Part shown: piece by piece, positions 1-6,040 of the stretch | How positions within the stretch are numbered: position 1 is the first letter of the stretch | Layout: each line of letters begins with the position of its first letter | Source of the DNA: Lysobacterales bacterium | GTDB taxonomy: Bacteria; Pseudomonadota; Gammaproteobacteria; Xanthomonadales; SZUA-5 | Assembly (NCBI GenBank): GCA_024710675.1 | Contig: JANJUH010000084.1 | Coordinates: 1-11,024, forward strand | Direction of reading: 5' to 3' | Length of the DNA: 11,024 nucleotides | The notes under the pieces: generated by a model | Seen by the model: the letters and a program-made list of their open reading frames with translations, nothing else | Database searches by the model: none | Told to the model about the DNA's origin: nothing | Program-made: the position numbers and the translations under genes

Positions 1-200
1 GTCACCGTGCCCGGCGCCGTACCGCCCGCCGAACTCACCGCAATCGACGCATTCGCCGCGCCCGCCGTGCCCGACGGGAAGGTCACGCCCGCCGCCGTCG
101 TCGGGTTGTAGCTCACCGTCGGTGCCGTCCCGGCTCCTGCCGTCACCGTCACCGTGCCGTCGGTGGCCGTGCACGCGGGCGCCGAACCGCCGCCGGAGAT
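1..200. repeat. Near-identical direct repeat, copy 2 (partner at 1096-1295)
   Basis: Positions 1-200 match 1096-1295 with one mismatch (t at 137, c at 1232), an offset of 1095 bp or exactly 365 codons. The match stops abruptly after position 200. It may continue past the left edge. It codes for the end of cohesin-like module A2 and the start of Ig-like module B2. Confidence 0.95.
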
Positions 201-1670
201 CGCGCAAAGCTGGCCGTTGATGTCCACCGGATACGAGCCCGCCGCAGCCCCCGGGGCGATCGCGATCGTCAGGTCGCACACCGGCTGGTTGGGCAGCGGC
301 GCAAACGCGAACAGCACCACGCCCACGTTCGTCGCACTGTTCAGCGAGCACAGGTTGCTGCCGTTGTTCGTCAGCCCGGTGATCGTCAGCGGTGCGGCCA
401 CGTTGATCTGGGCCTGCGCCGAGATCGTCACGCCATCACCCGCAAAAGTGACCGGAATCGAGACCGAAGTGCCCGCGGCGCCGGTCGCATTGCCGGCAGT
501 GAAGCCGGCTGTGCCAGTCACAGCGGACGGACAGGCCAGCGTGTACGTCGTGTTCGTCGGCGCCGCCCCGCCCAGGGACACCGGGCAGGTCAGCGTCGCG
601 TTGACCGCTGCAGCCTGCGGCACGCAGTTCGGCAGGTTCAGGTTCTGCGGCGTGACCGTGCTGCCCACGAAACTGATCTGGCCGATCGTCGTCGTCGGGA
701 AGGCCGCACCACCGCCGGTGATGTTGCAGGCGCCGACCGTGGTCGTCGCAGCCGCGCCCGAGCCCGAACCACCGCTCGGCGTCACCACGATTGCGCTGGG
801 CGTGGGAGCGCCGGCCGCACTGTAGTTGATCGTCGTACCACCCGCCGGGTTGAAGGCCACGCTCGGCGGCACGTCCGCAATCGTCGCCTGCGGACACGTC
901 AGGTTCCAGGTCCGATTCACCGCCGCGCCCGGCGTCGGTGTCTCCGTGCAGCTCAGCGTGCCGTTCTGCACGGCGCCGCCGCGGGTGCACTGCAGGTCGA
1001 TGTTGCTTGCGATCTGCGCGCCACCGGCCGTGCCCGTGAGGTTGATCGGCGCATTCGTGATCGTGAAGCCCGCACTCGCCGAGCAGTTGTTCACCGTCAC
1101 CGTGCCCGGCGCCGTACCGCCCGCCGAACTCACCGCAATCGACGCATTCGCCGCGCCCGCCGTGCCCGACGGGAAGGTCACGCCCGCCGCCGTCGTCGGG
1201 TTGTAGCTCACCGTCGGTGCCGTCCCGGCTCCCGCCGTCACCGTCACCGTGCCGTCGGTGGCCGTGCACGCGGGCGCCGAACCGCCGCCGGAGATTGAGC
1301 AGAGTTGACCCGTGATATCGACCGGATAGTTGCCGGCACCCGCACCACCGGAGATCGCGATTGTCAGGTCGCAGACCGCTTGGTTGGCGAGCGGAGCAAA
1401 GGCGAACATCACGATACCGACATTGGTACCGCTGTTCAGTGCGCAGTAGCCGGATCCGTTGTTCGTGATGCCAGTGATCGTCAGCGGGGCTGCGACAGTG
1501 ACTTGTGCCTGGGCCGCGAGCGTTACGCCATCACCATTGAAAGTCAGCGGAATCGAAACCGAAGTTCCGGGGTCTCCCGAGGCGCTGCCTCCGACGAAAC
1601 CAGCCGCTTCGGCTTTAGCCAAAGTCAGGAACAACATACTGAATGCCAAGAGCCACTTGATCTTGTTCAT
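1..1670 (-). CDS. Secreted multimodular cohesin-like/Ig-like repeat protein, 3' end beyond window
   Basis: Reading from ATG at 1670, I translated 556 codons without a stop to the left edge, so the C-terminus is missing. AGGA lies 8 nt before the ATG. Residues 1-22 are a signal peptide (Lys-rich start, hydrophobic core, AEA before AGF). Modules follow in order: cohesin-like A1 (about 23-147), Ig-like B1 (about 150-265, ending in WNLTCPQA), Ig-like C1 (about 270-383, ending in YTLACPS), then A2 from residue 388 and the start of B2. The unit A-B-C is 365 residues long. A modules carry four conserved Cys (contexts YCALN, VCDL, QLC, PACTA), which suggests disulfides and an extracytoplasmic location. 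A1 and B1 closely match the protein encoded at 1910-3601, so the two are tandem paralogues. By analogy it may end in a surface-sorting tail, but this cannot be seen. The cohesin assignment rests on strand pattern only. Function inferred: surface scaffold or adhesin. Confidence 0.85.
   Translation of the reverse strand, partial: MNKIKWLLAFSMLFLTLAKAEAAGFVGGSASGDPGTSVSIPLTFNGDGVTLAAQAQVTVAAPLTITGITNNGSGYCALNSGTNVGIVMFAFAPLANQAVCDLTIAISGGAGAGNYPVDITGQLCSISGGGSAPACTATDGTVTVTAGAGTAPTVSYNPTTAAGVTFPSGTAGAANASIAVSSAGGTAPGTVTVNNCSASAGFTITNAPINLTGTAGGAQIASNIDLQCTRGGAVQNGTLSCTETPTPGAAVNRTWNLTCPQATIADVPPSVAFNPAGGTTINYSAAGAPTPSAIVVTPSGGSGSGAAATTTVGACNITGGGAAFPTTTIGQISFVGSTVTPQNLNLPNCVPQAAAVNATLTCPVSLGGAAPTNTTYTLACPSAVTGTAGFTAGNATGAAGTSVSIPVTFAGDGVTISAQAQINVAAPLTITGLTNNGSNLCSLNSATNVGVVLFAFAPLPNQPVCDLTIAIAPGAAAGSYPVDINGQLCAISGGGSAPACTATDGTVTVTAGAGTAPTVSYNPTTAAGVTFPSGTAGAANASIAVSSAGGTAPGTV
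1096..1295. repeat. Near-identical direct repeat, copy 1 (partner at 1-200)
   Basis: This is the partner of the repeat at 1-200, in the same orientation and reading frame. The next stretch (1296 onward compared with 201 onward) is visibly more divergent although it encodes the same module, so the boundary at 1295 is sharp. That is typical of a gene-conversion tract or recent unequal crossover. Confidence 0.95.
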
Positions 1671-1674
1671 GCCT

Positions 1675-1688
1675 GAAGTCCTGACTTC
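1675..1688. promoter_or_regulatory. Inverted repeat overlapping the ribosome binding site of the 1670 gene
   Basis: On the minus strand GAAGTC and GACTTC form a perfect 6-bp inverted repeat with a 2-nt gap, just before the ATG at 1670. The AGGA ribosome binding site spans the gap and second arm. A hairpin with so tight a loop would have to open its inner pair. The site could instead be a small operator. The sequence does not show which, and chance is possible. Confidence 0.3.
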
Positions 1689-1770
1689 TGATGTGATCGA
1701 CGGGCCTCTGGGCCGACGTCGTGAGACGGATGCTCCGAAGGGCGCACGGGCGGGCGTGAAGCCAAGTCCC

Positions 1771-1800
1771 ATCATAGGCCCGACACCTCCCGGGCGCCAA
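1771..1800 (-). promoter_or_regulatory. Candidate sigma70 promoter for the 1670 gene
   Basis: On the minus strand, TTGGCG (1800-1795) and TATGAT (1776-1771) are separated by 18 nt. They match the sigma70 consensus at 4 of 6 and 5 of 6 positions. The site lies after the terminator of the upstream operon and about 100 nt before the ATG at 1670. It is the best candidate in the gap but is unproven. Confidence 0.4.
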
Positions 1801-1857
1801 TTGGTGTGAGCGCGTCAACCCTTGCTGAAGGGTCCGATGTGACTCGGTTCTCAAACG

Positions 1858-1887
1858 CACGAAGGGGGCCTCGCGGCCCCCTTCGTG
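1858..1887 (-). terminator. Hairpin terminator of the dockerin/cohesin-like operon
   Basis: A perfect 13-bp stem (CACGAAGGGGGCC with GGCCCCCTTCGTG) closes a 4-nt loop, 22 bp after the stop codon at 1910. On the minus strand the stem is followed by a short TTT run, weaker than a classic U-tract. It separates the three-gene operon from the downstream paralogue. Confidence 0.8.
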
Positions 1888-1909
1888 TTTACAGCGATGT
1901 TGCTTTGGA

Positions 1910-3601
1910 TCAGCCGCGCAGGCGGAAGCCGACGACGACCAGACCCAGCGCCAGCATCAGCGCAGCCAGCAGGATACGACCCTGCTCACCCAGCGCCGGA
2001 ACCGGAACCAGTTCCACCGGCGGCGGCGGCGCCTGGCCCGGGGGGCAGCTCAGGTTGTAGGTCGCGGTCAGAGCCGGGCAACCCGGGGCCGAACCGACCG
2101 AGGTGCAGGTCAGCGTGGCGGTGCCGGCCGTGGTCGTGCTCGCGTTGTTGCAGGTCGCGTTCACCGTGCCGCTGGTGGTCGTGCTGCTGAGCACCATCGG
2201 GGTCGGGGTGGTCGTCACGTTGAAGGTCGCGCCGTTGATCGCCGACAGGGCGCAGTTGACCGTCTGGGTCACGCCGGCCGGAATGCCAGCCACGGCAATC
2301 GAGGACACCTGCACCGCCGCACCGCCGTTGTTCAGCGCCACGTTGCCGCCCGCCGGGGTCGCCGTGATGCTGCCGCAGGTCAGGCCCGCGCCACAGGTCA
2401 CGTTGAAGGTGCGGGTGGCGGTGTTGGCACCGGCGCTCGCCGGGATGCGCTCGGCGACCGTCACGGTGTAGGGCTCGGCCGTGAAGACCTGGGCGCAGGC
2501 GCAGCGGATGTCACCGGAATCAGCCTGACCCGCCACGAAGTCGAGCGGGGCGGCGACCGTGGTGCCCGCCTCGTTGACAAAGGTGCAGCTCAGGTCGTTC
2601 GGCGTCGGGCTGAACGGCGGACCGGCATAGGTCGTCGTGATCGACACCAGGCGAGAGGTGGCATCCAGGCCCGAGCCCGAGCCATTGCAGGCGTTGGGAT
2701 CGGTCGGGCAGCCGACCTGGATCGTCGTTGCGCTGTTGGACGGGATGTTGATGTTGCTGCCGGCAGCCGGGGTATAGGTGATCGTCGGCGGGGTGTTGGC
2801 GACGGTCGCCTGCGGGCAAACCAGCGGCCACTGGCGGTTGACCGCAGCGCCAGGCGTCGGCGTCTCGGTGCAGGTCAGCGTGCCGTTCTGGACGGCGCCG
2901 CCGCGGGTGCACTGCAGGTTGATGCTGCTGTTGATCTGCGCACCACCAGCCGTACCGGTCAGGTTGATTGGCGCATTGGTGACCGTGAAACCAGCCGTCG
3001 CCGTGCAGTTGTTGACCGTCACGGTGCCCGGAGCCGTACCACCGGCCGAGGTCACGGTGATGGACGACGTCGCATTGCCCGCCGCGCCGGCCGGGAAGTT
3101 GATCGTCGTGCCCGGATTCGGCGTGTAGGTCACGGTCGGGGCCGTGCCACCACCGCCGCCGCCGGTCACCGTCACGGTGCCGTCGGTCGCCGTGCAAGTC
3201 GGAGCCGCGCCGCCGCCCGAGACCGAGCAGAGCTGGCCGCTGATGTCGACAGGGTAGTTGCCCGCGGCCGCGCCACCAGCGATCGCGATCGTCAGATCGC
3301 ACACCGGTTGATTGGCCAGCGGAGCGAAGGCGAACATCACGATGCCGACGTTGGTACCGCTGTTGAGCGCGCAGTAGCCAGAACCGTTGTTCGTGATGCC
3401 CGTGATTGTCAGCGGGGCAGCCACGTTGATCTGGGCCTGGGCCGCGATCGTGGCACCGTCACCGGTGAAGGTCACCGGGATCGACACCGAAGTGCCGGCA
3501 TTACCAGATGCCGTACCGGCGGTGAAGCCGGCGGCATGGGCGGCGGACGTTCCGATAAGGAACAGTCCAGCCGCCGCGAGAGCACATCGCACCATTTTCA
3601 T
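1910..3601 (-). CDS. Secreted cohesin-like/Ig-like protein with IPTL-CTERM-like sorting tail
   Basis: This gene encodes 563 residues. The start is ATG at 3601, with AGGAG at 3612-3608, 6 nt upstream. A signal peptide (1-23, cleavage after AHA) is followed by a cohesin-like module A (24-146) and a six-glycine linker (147-152). Then come Ig-like module B (154-265), a distinct module C (270-403), module D (406-520) and a Pro-rich linker (525-528). The C-terminus (533-563) has VPALGEQG, a hydrophobic helix and a short Arg-containing end (FRLRG), the layout of IPTL-CTERM surface-sorting domains processed by an exosortase. Paired cysteines recur in the modules, most of which end in a pattern like YNLSCP. 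Modules A and B closely match the downstream paralogue at 1-1670, but C and D do not. The gene is last in a three-gene operon, 35 bp after the small cohesin-like gene. Probable role: envelope-anchored scaffold or adhesin. Cohesin homology is judged from strand pattern and context, not from a profile search. Confidence 0.85.
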   Translation of the reverse strand: MKMVRCALAAAGLFLIGTSAAHAAGFTAGTASGNAGTSVSIPVTFTGDGATIAAQAQINVAAPLTITGITNNGSGYCALNSGTNVGIVMFAFAPLANQPVCDLTIAIAGGAAAGNYPVDISGQLCSVSGGGAAPTCTATDGTVTVTGGGGGGTAPTVTYTPNPGTTINFPAGAAGNATSSITVTSAGGTAPGTVTVNNCTATAGFTVTNAPINLTGTAGGAQINSSINLQCTRGGAVQNGTLTCTETPTPGAAVNRQWPLVCPQATVANTPPTITYTPAAGSNINIPSNSATTIQVGCPTDPNACNGSGSGLDATSRLVSITTTYAGPPFSPTPNDLSCTFVNEAGTTVAAPLDFVAGQADSGDIRCACAQVFTAEPYTVTVAERIPASAGANTATRTFNVTCGAGLTCGSITATPAGGNVALNNGGAAVQVSSIAVAGIPAGVTQTVNCALSAINGATFNVTTTPTPMVLSSTTTSGTVNATCNNASTTTAGTATLTCTSVGSAPGCPALTATYNLSCPPGQAPPPPVELVPVPALGEQGRILLAALMLALGLVVVGFRLRG

Positions 3602-3636
3602 TATTATCTCCTAACGCAAGGACGCTACAAACCCGC

Positions 3637-4083
3637 TTACTTCAAAGCTCCATCCCGAACCTGGGCGTCGAGCGGCTTGCCGGCGTCACCCGCCACCAGG
3701 AACTCGACGACCTCGAAGGATACCTTCTCTCCGGACGTGACGCTAACGGTACCGAGCGGGAACAGACCCTTCGGCAGCGGAGCGTTCGTCATGCTGAACA
3801 CGAGCCCGGTCACGACCTGCTTGTCCGGGGAAATACCGCAACCGCCCTGATGGGTCTTCGGGATCGCCTTGAGGCAGTTGGCCAGGTTGATCTGCGTCTT
3901 GTCGCTGGCGCCGTTGATGCGGACACGGAACTGGATGCCCACGGCCTGGCCGTCGAGCATCGCGTCAGCGGAGAAGATCGGGCCAGCAGCCTTTTCGGCC
4001 ACCATGATCAGTTCGTTGCCGGCGTTCGCCGCACCCGCCACCAGCAGGCCAGCCGCGAGACCAAGAATCGTTGTGCGCTTCAT
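3637..4083 (-). CDS. Small secreted single-domain cohesin-like protein
   Basis: This gene encodes 148 residues. ATG at 4083 is chosen because AAGGAG lies 7 nt upstream (4096-4091) and a signal peptide follows directly (1-21, cleavage after ANA). The in-frame extension upstream lacks both. The mature protein is a single beta-rich domain of about 127 residues with two Cys (C70, C82). Its core VTGLVFSMTNAPL aligns by eye with VGIVMFAFAPLAN of cohesin-like module A in the next gene. Its end, GKPLDAQVRDGAL, follows the pattern of the closing cohesin strands. There is no membrane anchor or sorting tail, so it is probably periplasmic or secreted. It sits 25 bp after the dockerin gene and 35 bp before the large cohesin-like gene, in one operon. 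It may be a soluble partner, cap or adaptor in the same assembly. I know no named family for it. Confidence 0.8.
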   Translation of the reverse strand: MKRTTILGLAAGLLVAGAANAGNELIMVAEKAAGPIFSADAMLDGQAVGIQFRVRINGASDKTQINLANCLKAIPKTHQGGCGISPDKQVVTGLVFSMTNAPLPKGLFPLGTVSVTSGEKVSFEVVEFLVAGDAGKPLDAQVRDGALK

Positions 4084-4108
4084 CTGTGAACTCCTTCTCG
4101 ATCGATGC

Positions 4109-4969
4109 TTACAGCGCGGAGCACTGGGTGTTGGCCTGGATGGCCGGGACCATGGCGCCAACGTCGAACACGTTGACCGATCCGTTCTCGTCGAAGTCCG
4201 GCTGGCCCTGGGTCAGGACGGCCGGATTGGCCGGCTGCTGGATCTCAGGAACCATCGCACCGATGTCGAACACGTTGACGGCGTTGTTGTTGTCCGCATC
4301 ACCACGGCACAGGCGGCCCGGGTCGGTCGTGCGACGCGAGTCGAACTCGTCGAAGAAGTAGGAGCTGCCACCGGCGAAAGTCGGGGTGCCGTTCATCACG
4401 CCAAGGCGCGCGTCAGTGATCGAGTCGGCAGCGTTGGCCAGCCCGGTGAAGTTCGCGGTACCCGCGGCAGCGGCGGAACCTGCACCCTTGACGGTGGCCG
4501 TGAACGTGCCAGTCGTCGCCGGGGAGGTGGTGCCGGCAGCCCAAGCCATCTCGATGGCGTAGTACTTGTTGTCCTGCACGGTCACCTGCTGGGCCGCACC
4601 ACCGGTGTTGACGTAGAAACGCAGCAAGCTGCCGTCGTGGGTGACGCGAATGATGTTGGTGCCACCCTGGGCCTTGGCCTGGAAGATGTCGATCTCGCCG
4701 CCGCTGACATCAGCCGTGAAGAAGTAGAAGCGGGCGCGATAGGACGTTTCGTTGTTCGGCGTGTTGTCCTGCACGAACTTGTTGGCGGCATTGACACGCA
4801 GGCCGCAGCGACCGCTGTAGCGCTTGAAGCCGGTCGAGGGATCGCCGGCGTCGGCGGCGGTCACGTTATTGCGGACGCTCCACGCATCCACCGAGCACGC
4901 GGAGGCGACGTTGGCGCCGAAGGCCATCGCGATGGCGAGGGCCGAACCGAAAAGGATCTTGTGGGTCAT
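4109..4969 (-). CDS. Secreted LamG/concanavalin-like protein with C-terminal dockerin-type repeats
   Basis: This gene encodes 286 residues. ATG at 4969 is chosen for AGGA 8 nt upstream and the signal peptide at once after it (1-24, cleavage after ASA). The first mature residue is Cys25, but ASAC is a poor lipobox, so signal peptidase I is more likely. Residues 45-215 alternate short strands (RARFYFF, GEIDIFQA, LLRFYV, YYAIEMAW, YFFDEFD), like LamG/concanavalin beta-sandwiches that bind sugars or proteins. The C-terminus has two dockerin-type F-hand loops: 224-235 (D224, D226, N228, N232, D235) and 258-269 (D258, D260, N262, N266, D269). Both continue with VNVFD(I/V)GAMVP. C221 and C283 flank the pair and could form a clasp. 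The gene is first in a three-gene operon with two cohesin-like genes, so its dockerin may dock to them. The loops could also be simple calcium-stabilised stalks. Confidence 0.88.
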   Translation of the reverse strand: MTHKILFGSALAIAMAFGANVASACSVDAWSVRNNVTAADAGDPSTGFKRYSGRCGLRVNAANKFVQDNTPNNETSYRARFYFFTADVSGGEIDIFQAKAQGGTNIIRVTHDGSLLRFYVNTGGAAQQVTVQDNKYYAIEMAWAAGTTSPATTGTFTATVKGAGSAAAAGTANFTGLANAADSITDARLGVMNGTPTFAGGSSYFFDEFDSRRTTDPGRLCRGDADNNNAVNVFDIGAMVPEIQQPANPAVLTQGQPDFDENGSVNVFDVGAMVPAIQANTQCSAL

Positions 4970-5049
4970 GGAGGTGTTCCTGCCTGGTTTGAAGGATTCA
5001 GCCACGAATGCGATGTCGGCCCGTCGTGGCCGATCCACCCCATTGCACA

Positions 5050-5078
5050 AGGCTAACACGGCCCTGTACGGAAGTTAA
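5050..5078 (-). promoter_or_regulatory. Weak candidate promoter for the dockerin/cohesin-like operon
   Basis: On the minus strand TTAACT (5078-5073) and TAGCCT (5055-5050) are 17 nt apart, about 80 nt before the dockerin gene ATG. The -35 matches at 4 of 6 positions and the -10 at only 3 of 6. Some promoter is expected in this 252-bp gap because the gene family changes here, but this one is tentative. Confidence 0.22.
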
Positions 5079-5136
5079 AGACGCGGGCGCGGGGGATTTC
5101 CTCTCAGGGTCGACAACAGAGTTCGTCGCAAGCTCT

Positions 5137-5164
5137 CCGGACCCCGGCCTTCGCCGGAGTGACG
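5137..5164. repeat. Single REP-like palindrome
   Basis: This 28-nt element can fold with a CCCCGGC/GCCGGAG stem (one G-T wobble) and ends in TGACG. It is a close relative of the two inverted 28-nt elements at 10563-10590 and 10620-10647. It lies about 60 bp downstream of the ferritin-like gene, where it may also act as a transcript 3'-end hairpin. Confidence 0.7.
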
Positions 5165-5221
5165 ACGAATGCAGCCGCGAGGTGCGCTGGCGGCGTTCGC
5201 AAGCACGCACCCTTGCGGCCC

Positions 5222-6040
5222 TCAACCGGCAACACCGGCCCTTTCGACAATGGCGGCCAACTCCTTGGAACCGAAGCCCGCGCGGCCACGGGCTTCCAGG
5301 TTGATCGGCGGGCGAACGCGCGCGGCGGCGCGGCTGTCGAGCAGGGCCAGAAAGGTGGACTCGGACTCGAGTCCACGTTGCATGCAGAGGTGGTGGAACC
5401 AGCGCGAGCCGATCTCGACGTGGCGGACCTCCTCGCGCAGGATGATCTCGAGGCAGGCGATGGTTTGCCCGTCCCCGGCCGCGCGCAGGCGCTCGATCAT
5501 GCCGGGGGTGACGTCGAGCCCGCGCGCTTCCAGCACCCGCGGCACCAGCGCCATGCGTACCAGCACGTCATCGGCGGTATCGACCGCCATCGACCACAGC
5601 CCATCATGGGCCGGGAAGTCGCCGTAGTCATGGCCGAGTTCGCGCAGGCGCTCCCGCAACAGGAGGAAATGACGCGCCTCGTCGGCTGCCACCGAGGCCC
5701 AGTCGCGGTAATAGTCGTCCGGCATCGAGGGAAAGCGATAGACCGCGTCCCAGGCGAGGTTGATCGCATTGAACTCGATATGGACGACGGCATGGATCAG
5801 CGCGGCCCTGCCCCCGGCGCTGTTGAGCTTGCGCTGCACCAGCTCACGGGGTGGCACCAGCGCCGGCCGTTCGGGCCGTCCGGGCTCGCCGATCGCGCGC
5901 ACCGGCAGACGATCGGCGTCGAGCTCCAGCTCGATGGCCCGCGCGATCTCATCCGCGGCCTGTTCGGTCAGCGCACACTTGGCCGCTGGATCCCGCTCGA
6001 CCAGGCAGGCTGCCGCGAGTTGACGGGGATGCGCCCTCAT
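5222..6040 (-). CDS. DUF455 ferritin-like domain protein
   Basis: This gene encodes 272 residues. ATG at 6040 overlaps the purF stop (ATGA), so translation is probably coupled. No Shine-Dalgarno is visible, and a longer in-frame start inside purF gives only Arg-rich shadow sequence. The protein is mostly helical with the spaced carboxylate/histidine motifs of a di-metal four-helix bundle: HIEFNAI (H87, E89), DEARHF (E121, H124) and EEVRHVEIG (E203, E204, H207). This matches the DUF455 family of the ferritin-like superfamily, whose reaction is not established. MiaE-type tRNA hydroxylases share the fold. No signal peptide or membrane segment is seen, so it should be cytoplasmic. Its place last in the purF run is a weak hint of a role near nucleotide metabolism or RNA modification; this is inference only. 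Confidence 0.9.
   Translation of the reverse strand: MRAHPRQLAAACLVERDPAAKCALTEQAADEIARAIELELDADRLPVRAIGEPGRPERPALVPPRELVQRKLNSAGGRAALIHAVVHIEFNAINLAWDAVYRFPSMPDDYYRDWASVAADEARHFLLLRERLRELGHDYGDFPAHDGLWSMAVDTADDVLVRMALVPRVLEARGLDVTPGMIERLRAAGDGQTIACLEIILREEVRHVEIGSRWFHHLCMQRGLESESTFLALLDSRAAARVRPPINLEARGRAGFGSKELAAIVERAGVAG

Noticed and set aside
154..1206. Plus-strand open frames opposite the repeat protein
   Set aside because: They are antisense mirrors of the Thr/Ala/Gly/Val-rich coding repeats, with no start signals of their own and no family features.
436..1269. Long minus-strand open frame of His/Gly/Arg-rich sequence
   Set aside because: It lies in another frame of the surface-protein gene that is open from 1670 to 1, whose product has a signal peptide and paralogue similarity. 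It is a shadow caused by high GC.
1806..1811. TTGACG-like -35 box upstream of TATGAT
   Set aside because: TTGACG lies about 36 nt from TATGAT, too far for a sigma70 pair; TTGGCG at 18 nt was preferred.
1818..1833. Second small hairpin (ACCCTT/AAGGGT) after the terminator
   Set aside because: It has only a 6-bp stem with no T-run. It may be chance and adds nothing to the 13-bp terminator.
1615..1860. 81-residue minus-strand frame over the leader of the 1670 gene
   Set aside because: It crosses the promoter region and overlaps the true signal peptide in another frame; the product is Arg-rich without recognisable features.
4895..4969. Lipoprotein signal on the dockerin protein (Cys right after the signal peptide)
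   Set aside because: The residues before Cys25 are ASA, which lack the Leu-type lipobox position and fit signal peptidase I better; it is kept only as a minor alternative.
3869..5056. 395-residue plus-strand frame opposite the dockerin gene
   Set aside because: It is antisense to two genes with clear signal peptides, ribosome sites and domain motifs.
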